Of a stretch of 64,000 bases of DNA, positions 46,955 through 56,682 are shown piece after piece. Origin of the DNA: Perkinsela sp. pyNocScin1 (lineage: Eukaryota; Euglenozoa; Kinetoplastea; Prokinetoplastida; Perkinselidae); contig CAXHTR010000001.1 of the NCBI GenBank assembly GCA_964019655.1, positions 558,001 through 622,000 on the forward strand, in the 5' to 3' direction. The number at the start of each line of letters is the position of its first letter. Position 1 is the first letter of the stretch. The notes under the pieces were generated by a model. The model saw nothing but the letters and a program-made list of their open reading frames with translations, was not told where the DNA came from and ran no database searches. Position numbers and translations under genes: made by a program.

Positions 46955-48427
46955 ATGTACGCTTTCCTCCTATACGCAGCCGACGACGAGCAACTCAGCC
47001 GCCTCGACCCGACGCTTCTGTCCGACCAGGCACTCCTCGAGATATTTGTGAGCTCATTTCAAAATACGAAAGCATTTCAAGAAAAAAATGGCAACTTTAT
47101 CGACATCAGTGAGTGGATGAATGTGGTTATGGAACCGACTGACGAGGAAAATTTCGTTGTGACACATTTCGTCTACCCGATTCTCGAAGATGACGGCAAG
47201 CTCATGGGCTCACTCAGAATAGGATATCTTCCACAGACGCTTGTTGGCCTGAGAATTCTGAACTCCGAGGTCGGTGGCACGATCGATACGGCAGAGCTTC
47301 CGAGGGGACTTGTCGATTTGGCCCTTACGCAGAATAAGCTCGAGGGCAGCTTTGCGATTGAAATGCTTCCGCCAAGCCTTGAAACGCTGAAGATTGGATT
47401 CAATTCGCTGTCTGGGTCTCTTCGCATCGAAGCATTGCCACGGTCTTTGCGCATTTTCGAGGCATGCGCGAACGCTTTTGAGGGGGCAATAGACCTGCGC
47501 AATCTCCCAGAGACATTGCACTATATCGAAATCGGAGACAACAATTTCTCTGGCAGTGTTTTGATGACAAAGATCCCGGATACCCTCACAACTTTCAACA
47601 TCGGGCCAGCAAGCAGACTCGTCATGGAAGGCCCGCTTCTCGTGCTACCAGATGGCCTCCAAGCGCTTGAACTTTCGTGCATTCATTTTACTTCTGCACT
47701 TCATCTTTCTGAGCTACCTCGACGACTGGAAGATGTTTACCTGAGCTTTTGCGGGTGGAGTGGGACTTTCGCTGCCAGCGCTTTGCCACGCTCGCTGATG
47801 GTTGGAAATTTTGAGAGCAATGCGCTTCATGGCACCCTCGTGACAAGCGATCTTCCCGAAGCATTGAATGACCTTGTTCTCAGTGGCTGCAAAATGGACG
47901 GGACGGTGAACCTTCGGGAGGTCCCAGATTTAAGAATGCTCATCTTGGCGAGAAATCAGTTTTTTGGGAGCGTAGACCTTACGAACCTGGGTGGCATGGG
48001 TACTCTTGATTTGAGCTTTAATCGTTTTTCAGGCAGCATAGATCTCACTGCGTTACCAGACCATCTTTACGAGCTCTATCTGAACAACAATCAATTCGCA
48101 GGCAATCTCGCATTGTCGGCGTTTCACACGTGGATCATCAATATTGATCTGTCTAATAATCTTCTCGAAGGATCAATAGACGTTTCAAAGCTGCCGTCCG
48201 GACTCGAAAGTATAGACGTATCGAATAACAGGGGCCTGGATGGCCAGATAGACCCTGGTACGTTGCCAGATAGCCTTGAGCGATTCATAACACACGGAAC
48301 AAAAGTTGTTCGGAACGATAGTGTCCCTCGCTCGGAATTCGGAAAAAGCGAGATCGCTGAGCGTTTGCGGCGTTTATATCGAGTGTATACGGAAGAGATG
48401 ATACAGTTGCTGCTCTCAGCAGAGTGA
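46955..48427 (+). CDS. LRR family protein, subfamily B copy 3
   Basis: A 490-residue protein most like copy 1. The leader is MYAFLLYAAD, two residues longer than in its sisters. The N-cap contains FQEKNGNFIDISEW. About sixteen LRRs include the central block (SRLVMEGPLLVLP). It ends in the charged helix LRRLYRVYTEEMIQLLLSAE. The first ~100 nt after the leader are almost identical to the copies on either side, while the repeats differ much more. Confidence 0.87.
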   Translation: MYAFLLYAADDEQLSRLDPTLLSDQALLEIFVSSFQNTKAFQEKNGNFIDISEWMNVVMEPTDEENFVVTHFVYPILEDDGKLMGSLRIGYLPQTLVGLRILNSEVGGTIDTAELPRGLVDLALTQNKLEGSFAIEMLPPSLETLKIGFNSLSGSLRIEALPRSLRIFEACANAFEGAIDLRNLPETLHYIEIGDNNFSGSVLMTKIPDTLTTFNIGPASRLVMEGPLLVLPDGLQALELSCIHFTSALHLSELPRRLEDVYLSFCGWSGTFAASALPRSLMVGNFESNALHGTLVTSDLPEALNDLVLSGCKMDGTVNLREVPDLRMLILARNQFFGSVDLTNLGGMGTLDLSFNRFSGSIDLTALPDHLYELYLNNNQFAGNLALSAFHTWIINIDLSNNLLEGSIDVSKLPSGLESIDVSNNRGLDGQIDPGTLPDSLERFITHGTKVVRNDSVPRSEFGKSEIAERLRRLYRVYTEEMIQLLLSAE

Positions 48428-48563
48428 GTGGAGACACGTATGAAAGCATTGATACATACCTTTATTTCGAAATACATACGCATACATTCATGTATTGTAG
48501 ATTTTGATGATTTTAAACTTTCCATCTTTCTGCAGTCAGTTAGCTTACAATAAAAAGATATCA

Positions 48564-50041
48564 ATGCTCTTCCTGTACGCAGCCGACGACGAGCACCTCA
48601 GCCGCCTCGACCCGACGCTTCTGTCCGACCAGGCACTCCTCGAGATATTTGTGAGCTCCTTCAAAAACATTTCAGAGTTCCAAGACGAAAATGGTAACTT
48701 TCTCGATATCGCTGAGTGGGAAAACGTGGATATGGGGGCCCAAGATGGCCACGACACGACTGTGGCGTATTTCACGTACCCAGTAGCCGACGAGCAGCCA
48801 AATCTAGGGGGATCGCTCAACCTTGTGTTTCTGCCACCAACGCTTGAAGGGCTTTACATCGTATCCTGCGACTTGACTGGCACAATTGAAACAGCAGACC
48901 TCCCAAGGGGGCTGCTCGAGCTTAATGTATGCCTCAACAAGCTCGAAGGCAGCTTTTCCATCGAAAAACTACCAAGTACCCTCGAAATCCTCATAATTAG
49001 TGGAAATCAGCTGTGCGGGTCGCTGCGGATCGGTGCCCTTCCACGACCGATGCGAACTATTCAGGCGATTCAAAATATGTTCGTCGGTGAAATAGACCTG
49101 CGTAGCCTCCCGCCCGGCCTGCAACGCATCGAAATTGACAATAATAAATTTTCGGGAAGCGTCATAGTGGGACCGCTTCCTGAAACCTTAAACATTGTTA
49201 AGATTGGCATGAATGGCGCGCTCACCATGGATATGCCGCATCTTCCTGCAAGTCTCACCGGTTTCTTTGTTTCGACGCCACGCTAAACTTCGCTGCGCTC
49301 CCGCGGGAGATCCAAACGCTTCACGCCAGCGAATGCGAACTCAGCGGAACCTTTGTGGCCGATGCGCTGGCGCGGACCCTAAAAGTTTGTGACTTGTCCA
49401 GCAATGCGATCGTAGGCAGCCTGAAGACAGATGATCTCCCGGCCTTGGAGGAGCTTTCGCTAAGCAACTGTGCGATGACTGGGACTGTGCGCTTTCCAGA
49501 GCTTCCGGGGTCGCTGAAGAGTCTATTATTGTCAAGCAACGAATTTTCGGGCACTGTGGACCTGACTGACCTGGCTGATATGAAAATGCTCGACCTAAGC
49601 TTCAATCGATTTTCAGGCAGCGTCGACCTGCGAGAGCTGCCAGAGACGCTCGAGACGCTCAATTTGCGAGGCAATTATTTCGTGGGTGAGATCGTGCTGA
49701 CTTCACTCCCGGCCCAGCTCCGCCACTTTGCGCTGAATGGAAATCAGTTTTCAGGGGTAGTTAATTTCTTTAAGCTCCCAGATGCACTCGCATTCCTTGA
49801 CCTGTCAATGAACGGCGGCCTCCGTGGCCAGACAGACCCGCGTGCACTGCCCACGTCCCTCATTCGCCTCAATACGGATGGGACGGAAATTATGCGGACT
49901 GATTGTATCGGAAGCGCGAAGATGGGGCCACACGAGATCATAGACGAAATGATGCGGTTGAACCCGGGCTGCACGAGGGAGATAGCTGAGTCGTTCCTGC
50001 CGCCAGAAGTACGAGCGCTTGTAGAAAAAGCGCAGGAGTGA
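48564..50041 (+). pseudogene. LRR family, subfamily B copy 4, frameshifted
   Basis: The leader MLFLYAAD, N-cap and first seven repeats are intact up to a stop at 49284-49286. Homology resumes in another frame (reading DATLNFAALPREIQTLHASE and onward) and continues to the stop at 50039-50041. A net one-base loss, probably within a slightly larger deletion, lies between about 49255 and 49280, inside the central block. Everything else is open, so the lesion is either young or a sequencing error. The C-terminus is a different charged helix (EIIDEMMRLNPGCTREIAES). Confidence 0.85.
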
Positions 50042-50452
50042 AAAATGGTAGAATCAAATTAAGATATTTTGTTTATGCGTTGAGCGAAAAAGGTAAAGAG
50101 TTGTTTGTGCCAGGCGCGCCTTACAAGAAAAGGGGCCTTAGCTTTGAAACGCAATGATTATTCACATTGAAATGTCAAATTTCACACACACAGGAATTGC
50201 ACAGGGAATTTCTGGCGATAGGGTGCGCGAAAACATTTGTATACTGTTCTGAAGCGCCACAAATTGGAAGTCTTTTACAATCTTTCAGTGAAGCGCAATA
50301 CCTTTTCATCAGTATCGAAAAAGGGCGAAGACTCATTCTCTGCTATCAATGAAAAAGTTTTGTTTGTTTTTCAGAAAGTATTTTTCACTGACTGCGAAGT
50401 GCATTTTGCGACCCCTGAGCTCTTAATTTTCGATTCAATTCACTTAAGTAAA
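50042..50452. other. gene-free stretch
   Basis: A 411-nt AT-rich spacer. The frame of the next LRR gene is open upstream to 50237 but encodes no family-like sequence. Confidence 0.35.
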
Positions 50453-51760
50453 ATGCTGTTCATACTCATTTCCATCAACACTGCCGACACTGATGCGCGC
50501 CTCGGCCGGCTTGACCCAGCGCTCCTCTCAGACCAGGCCAACATGGAAATAGCTTTCGGCGGCCTCAAGGACTTTTCCTCTCTTCGCGATGACCACGGGG
50601 CCTTCAGGGACATCCGCGACTGGGACTTTGTCGATTTCAGCGTAGACAGTGACGAAGTCATCGAGATCGATATGTCACTCGAAGACGAGGACAGCCCAAC
50701 GGCACCGTCCGGTACCATGCAGTTCCGCTTCCTCCCTGACTCACTCGAGCGCCTATACGCCGCGAACAATGGCCTTGAGGGGACACTCAATATAGAACAC
50801 CTCCCACGAGCGCTGCTGCACTGCGACCTCTCGAAAATTAAGCTGCGAGGCAGTATTGACTTGAATCGTCTCCCGACGCTGACAAGAACCTTTAATCTCG
50901 AGAAAAACGACCTGGTGGGGTCTATCGACCTAACTCGCCTGCCGGAGCACCTCGAAGGACTCATTCTTATGGCCAACGCGTTTGACAGGGGCGTCGACAT
51001 GACGAAACTCACAAAATCACTAAAAATTCTCGAGCTGTCAGACAATAAGCTTGGTGGCGAAATTCGGATCGCAAACTTGCCTCCGAATTTTCAGTACGTC
51101 GTTCTCGACAACAATTTATTCAGTGTCTGTAATGTCGCGAGTTTGCCGAGAAGCCTAGCACACCTCGAAGTCGCGGGGAACCAGCTGACCGGGGTCTTTG
51201 CTTTCGGAGATCTGCCAGAAGCGCTCAAAACGCTGCGGCTGAGCCACAATCCGCTCATGGGAAGCGTCGATGTTTCTCTCTTGCCCAGGCCACTCATTGA
51301 GATTGACTTCGCTGCCTGCTTGTTCACTGGGGAATTCGCCTTTGACGAGTTACCCGAGAAAATGACATTTGTGACTTTATCTGAAAATAAATTTTCGGGG
51401 AGCATCGACACAGAAAAGCTACCAGGGTGCCTCGAGCGGCTTTGTGTAAAGGGCAATCAGCTCAGTGGAAGTTTTAACTTTCGAACGCTTCCGACTGCGC
51501 TTCTAGTACTCAATATCAGCGGAAACCAATTTTCAGGAAAAGTGAATCTTTCTGACCTTCCTCCTGCGATTCGCAAGATTCGTGCAGACGGCAACGCCTT
51601 TACCGGCCGAATCGACCTGCGGGAGATGGTGGGATCACTTCGCCTTGCCGACTTTCGAGGAAGCTCGTTCCGGGGCGTCATCGGTGCACCGGTTGACGTT
51701 GCGCTGTGCCTGCATACAGACAAGAATGCCGGCTTTGATTCAATTGCGTTTCGTCGATAG
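50453..51760 (+). CDS. LRR family protein, divergent long form
   Basis: A 435-residue protein. The leader MLFILISINTAD is longer and more signal-peptide-like than in subfamily B. The N-cap keeps GRLDPALLSDQANMEI and RDIRDW. About fourteen LRRs include several GSIDLxRLP steps. It ends in a repeat-like tail with no anchor. It is GC-richer than its neighbours, closer to the housekeeping genes. The start at 50453 is chosen by homology, although the frame is open 216 nt further upstream. Confidence 0.85.
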   Translation: MLFILISINTADTDARLGRLDPALLSDQANMEIAFGGLKDFSSLRDDHGAFRDIRDWDFVDFSVDSDEVIEIDMSLEDEDSPTAPSGTMQFRFLPDSLERLYAANNGLEGTLNIEHLPRALLHCDLSKIKLRGSIDLNRLPTLTRTFNLEKNDLVGSIDLTRLPEHLEGLILMANAFDRGVDMTKLTKSLKILELSDNKLGGEIRIANLPPNFQYVVLDNNLFSVCNVASLPRSLAHLEVAGNQLTGVFAFGDLPEALKTLRLSHNPLMGSVDVSLLPRPLIEIDFAACLFTGEFAFDELPEKMTFVTLSENKFSGSIDTEKLPGCLERLCVKGNQLSGSFNFRTLPTALLVLNISGNQFSGKVNLSDLPPAIRKIRADGNAFTGRIDLREMVGSLRLADFRGSSFRGVIGAPVDVALCLHTDKNAGFDSIAFRR

Positions 51761-52005
51761 TGACGATGTAGTATTCGTTGAAAATACCTGCGGCAGTGAT
51801 ACAATGAGAAAAATGCATCTTTGAGTGAAAAGAAAATCTCAGACTACAGCAGTGCATATTCTTGTGCTGAAAGGTAAAAAGGGGATTTGAGCAATGAAAA
51901 GTTCACTTTGTACCAATGATCATCGGGATTTTATTTCTTTCACCGCAGCATCTACTCCAGCTATCGCAGCCTTTGATTGTGTTCACTTTCATCAAATGAA
52001 GCTTA
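51761..52005. other. intergenic stretch
   Basis: A 245-nt AT-rich gap. Nothing recognised. Confidence 0.3.
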
Positions 52006-52704
52006 ATGTTTCTCTCGATATTCCTCATCTGCAACGCAGCCGATACCGATTTCAGAGCTGATAGCAGCGCGATCTCTCGATTTTCCATGCATGCAGTCAT
52101 GATGGAGAAGCTCTTTGACAATTTACCAAGCACGCGAGTCACACAAATTTCTCAGGGAAAAACGGCGCATGCCATATGCAGCTGGCCACATTGTGTCGAC
52201 TTTGTCATGACGTGCAAGTATGATCGCGTCATTGTCATCCATGCGAGCAGCTTTGACTTTTCTGGAAATCTCAACATCGACTACCTGCCCCCGTCGGTGC
52301 ACCGAGGAGCCATTATAGACTGCCAGCAGGCCTTCGCGCTGCACACGAGGCTGCTGCCCAAGTACGTCGGCATCGTCGACCTGCACAGCAACGAAATTTT
52401 TGGGACCGTGAACCTGCAGGATCTTCCGCGTCATATTCAGATACTCGACGTATCAAAGAATCGTATCTCCGGGCCAATCGATCTAAGAGATCTCCCGGAA
52501 GATTTGCGCAGTCTGTATATTCACTTGAATTCGATTCAAATGGAGGTTGTCTACTGCAACAATCTGCCAGCGGGGATAGACAGGGTCATCGTTGGCAGGG
52601 ACCAGATCGGGCGAGTCCACGCGCTTTCGAAGGCGGACTCCAAGAAACTGCGCCATATGAAAAAGTTTTTGCGAACAGATGCGAAAATTTTCTTGCAGGT
52701 GTAA
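52006..52704 (+). CDS. LRR family protein, short divergent form
   Basis: A 232-residue protein. Leader MFLSIFLICNAAD, then a diverged N-cap in which the W-Cys core survives (AICSWPHCVDFV). Only about four clear LRRs follow, including VDLHSNEIFGTVNLQDLP and ILDVSKNRISGPIDL. A basic tail (LRHMKKFLRTDAK) closes it. No anchor. Resembles the gene at 59245 in plan (a short array ending in SGPI repeats and a degenerate last unit). Confidence 0.78.
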   Translation: MFLSIFLICNAADTDFRADSSAISRFSMHAVMMEKLFDNLPSTRVTQISQGKTAHAICSWPHCVDFVMTCKYDRVIVIHASSFDFSGNLNIDYLPPSVHRGAIIDCQQAFALHTRLLPKYVGIVDLHSNEIFGTVNLQDLPRHIQILDVSKNRISGPIDLRDLPEDLRSLYIHLNSIQMEVVYCNNLPAGIDRVIVGRDQIGRVHALSKADSKKLRHMKKFLRTDAKIFLQV

Positions 52705-52858
52705 GAAGGTATTCTACTTTGATAATTACGTAAGAATTTATGTACATTGTGTTCGTAATGTATTCCTCTTACGCAAGTTAAGAGAGAGTAGGTATGTCTG
52801 TACTTACTTGTATTCGCTTCCCATATTTTCTCACTACATCCAGACGCCATATTCTACT

Positions 52859-53623
52859 ATGATCGCACAACTCCTCGCACTCACAGCCCCATTCACTCAG
52901 ACCTTCATAGCAGCTGACTCAACTGATTTCCAACTTGCATCCATGAAGATGGCCATTGGCCAGCCCAATAGCGTCGAACCCAAGTTTCGAAAGTACTTTT
53001 TCACTAAAGACTCAAACGAAGCCGACCCATGCACATGGAGGGGCATCTCATGTGAAGCTGGCACCATGGTAGAACTCGTGTGGGTCGAATCACAAAGCTT
53101 TCATGTCCTTTTTGCAGAGTGGCTTCCAAGCACGCTAGAGCATCTTCATCTCAAAAGCCTTCATCTCGGAGAGGACTTTGCCGCACGAGCCCTTCCCAAA
53201 AGCCTCACCTATGCGTACTTTGCCTATGCATCAAAGCGAAACTCACGTGGAGGAGCTGCTGACACTATACGCTTTGATGCGTTCGATTTTAGCGCACTGC
53301 CGCAGCAGATGGAGGAGTTGCACTTTGTTTCATGTGCACTCGGTGGGGTAGTGGACATCACAGCGCTTCCAAAGCACATGCGCATTCTCTCGCTCTTCAG
53401 ATGCGGTACTGACAAGGTCTTCGTTCACAACGACGGCCTCCCGCGCTCACTCGAGTCCCTTATAGTCTCAGAAGTCACCAAGACACCAAAGTGCGTGCCT
53501 GTCGGAGCTAAAAAGCTCGACCCGCGTGTGACGTCCAAGGCAGACTTTTTCGTATCGAAGCAGTTTGGTAAATTGCAGGAGAAGGTCCGACAGATGGAAA
53601 AGGTTTTTCACGGGATATTGTAG
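52859..53623 (+). CDS. LRR-related protein, subfamily C copy 1
   Basis: A 254-residue protein. It has a full-length signal-peptide-like leader (MIAQLLALTAPFTQTFIAAD). The N-cap is ADPCTWRGISCEAGTM, almost identical in layout to the LRR N-terminal domain of plant receptor kinases. The repeats are degenerate: LPSTLEHLHL, LPQQMEELHF, LPKHMRILSL and LPRSLESLIV keep the LP and Leu positions but lose the NxFSG turn. The tail is basic. It is a clear paralog of 58279-59037. The frame is open upstream to 52679, but the homologous ATG is used. Confidence 0.82.
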   Translation: MIAQLLALTAPFTQTFIAADSTDFQLASMKMAIGQPNSVEPKFRKYFFTKDSNEADPCTWRGISCEAGTMVELVWVESQSFHVLFAEWLPSTLEHLHLKSLHLGEDFAARALPKSLTYAYFAYASKRNSRGGAADTIRFDAFDFSALPQQMEELHFVSCALGGVVDITALPKHMRILSLFRCGTDKVFVHNDGLPRSLESLIVSEVTKTPKCVPVGAKKLDPRVTSKADFFVSKQFGKLQEKVRQMEKVFHGIL

Positions 53624-54313
53624 AAGTGAAAAGTAGGTTTTCTGTGGAAATCGTGATTTTCCGCGCATAAAGATTCGAAGAACACTTTTATAATCATAAA
53701 GAGTCTGATAAGCTCTCTCGTCTCTTTATTACCTTGGTATCTAGCCAAAATTCTCTCAACATTGAAATGAAATAGAATCAATTTGCATATTTTCAGGTGG
53801 AAGCGCCCACTCATAGATGTCTGCCATTGATTATTAGTCTTCCATTACTCGACTCTAAATCTGAGAGCTGCTCAGTAAGAGAATTTGCCATTGATGGTAT
53901 AGAATGGGTCATGATATCGCTATGAACGAACGAAGCCCTGAAGAGCTAGTTTGGATACACAAGAATTTCATCAAGAGTTATATGGCCATTCACCGAGTAC
54001 ACATGCACGATCCGGAGGGGTGCGAAAGAAAATATTTCATTACTATAAAACTACTGGAATCAGATAAGACAACCATCATCCCATTCTTCTCTTTCGCAGT
54101 GTAAAGCTGAATGCAATGAGATTATAAAGGGGAAATGTAAATGGATAATTTCGCTTTCGCTCTGTACAATGTAATGAACAATAGCTTTGTATACATTTAG
54201 CTTGCGTGCCGTTCTCGGAATTCATGGCCTTCATTTTAGAAGCATGCACGCGCAGGCCGCTTCTGAGATTTCCGAATCACGTTTCATTCCCTTGTTTGGC
54301 TTAAATTTCTACA
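53624..54313. other. gene-free stretch
   Basis: A 690-nt AT-rich gap. A 66-codon ORF at 53904-54104 has no recognisable homology or N-cap, and I do not call it. No RNA gene seen. Confidence 0.35.
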
Positions 54314-55270
54314 ATGAACCTTATTCTATACACAGCCGACACGTGCGCTGACCTCGCACGCCCGGATATATTCAGCTTCTCCGACCAAATCCTCCTTGAA
54401 AACATGCTCGAGCAGTGCACAGAAGACACGCGATGCGAATTTCAAGATGCGGAAGGCAGTTACGTCGACTTTTGCGCAACAGCTAACATCGGCATCACGT
54501 GTGACGCCGCCGGAAATGTCACCGAAATCGAATGGAAAGACAAGCTGGAGGTTCTTGATGTGCTCTCCTTGGATGCACTGCCGCCAAACCTCGTCTATTT
54601 TGGTCTCTCGATCTCTTTGACAGAGATGAATTCTATTTCTCTCACAATTCAAAAGCTGCCGAAAAGCCTCGTTAATTTTGCGATGTACAATGTTCAAGAC
54701 GCCGGAAGAATCGATATTGAACACTTTCCTCCAGGCATGGAGGACTTTGGTATGGTCTACTGCAATGCGCATGGAACGCTCAACTGTGCATCCTTGCGCC
54801 CACCTTTGGTCCATTTGGAACTTTATCACAACAAATTGGTTGGGGAAGTCAATCTGAATGCTCTCCCGAGTACGCTCAAAAGACTTGACTTGGGCTACAA
54901 TGAATTTACTGGGAGTGTTACATTATCTTCTCTACCAGGACGATTATCGAGGCTCACCCTCGAGAATAACCGTTTTTGCGGCCAAGTGGACTTAAAAAGC
55001 CTTCCAGAGCACCTGAACCTTCTCAGTCTTTCCAAAAATAATTTTTCGGGGGAAATTTTGCTTCAGGGTAGAGACCTCCCTGCTGGGCTTCAGCACCTCA
55101 AACTTGAGAATCTTCCGGAGGTTACTGGGACAATTGACTTGTCGAGCAGTGCACCGCTAAAGATCTACGTGTATACTGAGAATTCACCAATTAAAGTCGT
55201 TCACGCAGATGCTCAAAGAGATGTAGTGGGGAAACGAGACGTTGATGAGTCAACGTGTGCAGTGCAGTAG
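54314..55270 (+). CDS. LRR family protein, mid-size
   Basis: A 318-residue protein. Leader MNLILYTAD. The N-cap is Cys-rich (CTEDTRCEFQDAEG, then NIGITCDAAGNV), suggesting disulphide bonds as in extracellular LRR N-caps. About nine LRRs follow, several with good NxFSG or NxFTG turns (LDLGYNEFTGSVTL). The tail is charged and includes DVDESTCAVQ. No anchor. Confidence 0.83.
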   Translation: MNLILYTADTCADLARPDIFSFSDQILLENMLEQCTEDTRCEFQDAEGSYVDFCATANIGITCDAAGNVTEIEWKDKLEVLDVLSLDALPPNLVYFGLSISLTEMNSISLTIQKLPKSLVNFAMYNVQDAGRIDIEHFPPGMEDFGMVYCNAHGTLNCASLRPPLVHLELYHNKLVGEVNLNALPSTLKRLDLGYNEFTGSVTLSSLPGRLSRLTLENNRFCGQVDLKSLPEHLNLLSLSKNNFSGEILLQGRDLPAGLQHLKLENLPEVTGTIDLSSSAPLKIYVYTENSPIKVVHADAQRDVVGKRDVDESTCAVQ

Positions 55271-55477
55271 AGCACACGAAAAGGTTTCCGTTGGAGCACC
55301 GATGATAAGCAATGCGGGTGCAAAAGCAAAGGAAATCATTACGAGGCACAATCTTCTATGGACAGGAGATAAATTTATTTTCATGAGGTTAGCGAGCGAG
55401 TTTGAAATTCCGTTATTAAAGCGAAAAGAAGTACATGCGTGATTGTGTACATTTCCATACCTTTTTTTCTTTACAAA

Positions 55478-55491
55478 ATTCTTCCTTTCAG
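55478..55491 (+). promoter_or_regulatory. putative trans-splice acceptor
   Basis: The run attcttcctttcag ends only 2 nt before the ATG at 55494. If it is used, the short leader of this LRR gene cannot be extended upstream. Confidence 0.5.
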
Positions 55492-55493
55492 CA

Positions 55494-56240
55494 ATGTTCC
55501 TCTCCCTGCTTCTCACAGCTGATCCAGCTGACCCATCCGCGCACTTCCAACCGTTCCTAATGCATAAGTGCCTCCGCTTGGACGAGTTCAAGAAACCTGC
55601 CGAAGCGCTCCGAACGTGGCAGGTCCTCCGCGATGGCTTCGATGTATGTGATGTGTGCCACCTCCGCTGTGTCCAGTGTGTCGACACAGAAGTACGAGCC
55701 ATCATCTGGCAGACGCCAGCGACCCTCCCACAGATGGTCCTTCGGGCCGACCTGCGCTGGCTGCCACCAACAACAGAAACTGCCCTTTTTGACGACTGCA
55801 GCTTGCGACATGCGGCGTCGACAAGGTTTTTCCCCCGAGCTCTCGAGTATATATTTTTACGGCGATGCCAGGGTGTGACAGGGCCACTGACAGTGCGAAC
55901 GCTCCAAGACTTACCACCGCGTGTTGAAGAGTTTCATATCGTGCAGTCCTGCACAGTAGGGCAGGTATCCCTGGAGAATCTGCCGCACGCCATTCGTATT
56001 GTCACGCTGTCTTCGGTCAACATTGATGCGCTAGAAGGCACCAGCGCGAAACTTCCACGAAGCTTTGAAGGCATGTACATTGAGAGTCGGCACGCGAAGT
56101 TCAAAGTACGCAATTTGAAAAAATTGGACAGGCGAATTCACATCGGGCCACAAAATGTCGAAGCGTGGGGGACAGCTCGCTATGCAGAATGCGACGCGTA
56201 TTTGGATCGAATCGCAGCGGATATTGACTATGATGCGTAA
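55494..56240 (+). CDS. LRR-related protein with Cys-rich N-cap
   Basis: A 248-residue protein. Leader MFLSLLLTAD (a minimal signal-like stretch). The N-cap is Cys-rich (CDVCHLRCVQC) and the W-G-V core is lost. Three or four degenerate LRRs follow (LPPRVEEFHIVQS, LPHAIRIVTLSS, LPRSFEGMYIES), then a tail ending DIDYDA. It is diverged from the rest of the family but shares leader, repeat spacing and location. The start is fixed by the adjacent acceptor-like AG. Confidence 0.72.
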   Translation: MFLSLLLTADPADPSAHFQPFLMHKCLRLDEFKKPAEALRTWQVLRDGFDVCDVCHLRCVQCVDTEVRAIIWQTPATLPQMVLRADLRWLPPTTETALFDDCSLRHAASTRFFPRALEYIFLRRCQGVTGPLTVRTLQDLPPRVEEFHIVQSCTVGQVSLENLPHAIRIVTLSSVNIDALEGTSAKLPRSFEGMYIESRHAKFKVRNLKKLDRRIHIGPQNVEAWGTARYAECDAYLDRIAADIDYDA

Positions 56241-56682
56241 AAAGTCATGTGGAAGAGTATGCAGTGCATCGAAGTTTTCTGTCTCTGTGGGATGAGGCTT
56301 TGCGCACTGCCTCCTTTTCTCTGGATAAAGCAGCTATTCTGCAATTTTTGTAGAAGCTTCATGAATTGTCTGCATCACACTTACCCGGTTAACTGTAGAA
56401 AGCATTTTCCCAGAAAGAAACCCGAGAATGACAAGGATCTCCGAATTAAGTCGATTCTCGTTCAATGGGGATTCGTCTTTTTTTTTTGTGAAATATGAGA
56501 GAGCCGGTGAGACATTTTGAAGATATTGGGAGCCACTTTTAGATTTCTGCGATGTAATGAGAGATTTCTCCTCTTGTAATACTTCTGTGGCGAGCATATT
56601 GGTTGACTTCTGTCACATCGCATTATCGCGTCGACCAGCAATATAATGATTCTTGCACGTTTCCTTTCAATCAGCATCTACA
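56241..56682. other. gene-free stretch
   Basis: A 442-nt AT-rich gap with a T-run near 56480. It ends with an acceptor-like tract (acgtttcctttcaatcag, AG at 56673-56674), 8 nt before the next ATG. Confidence 0.4.
56657..56674 (+). promoter_or_regulatory. putative trans-splice acceptor
   Basis: The run acgtttcctttcaatcag ends 8 nt upstream of the ATG at 56683 and supports that start over the open frame from 56653. Confidence 0.45.

Noticed and set aside
50237-50452. 72-codon N-terminal extension of an LRR gene
   Set aside because: No paralog has it, and the family leader starts at 50453.
53904-54104. 66-codon ORF in an LRR intergenic gap
   Set aside because: No N-cap, leader or repeat and no codon bias support.
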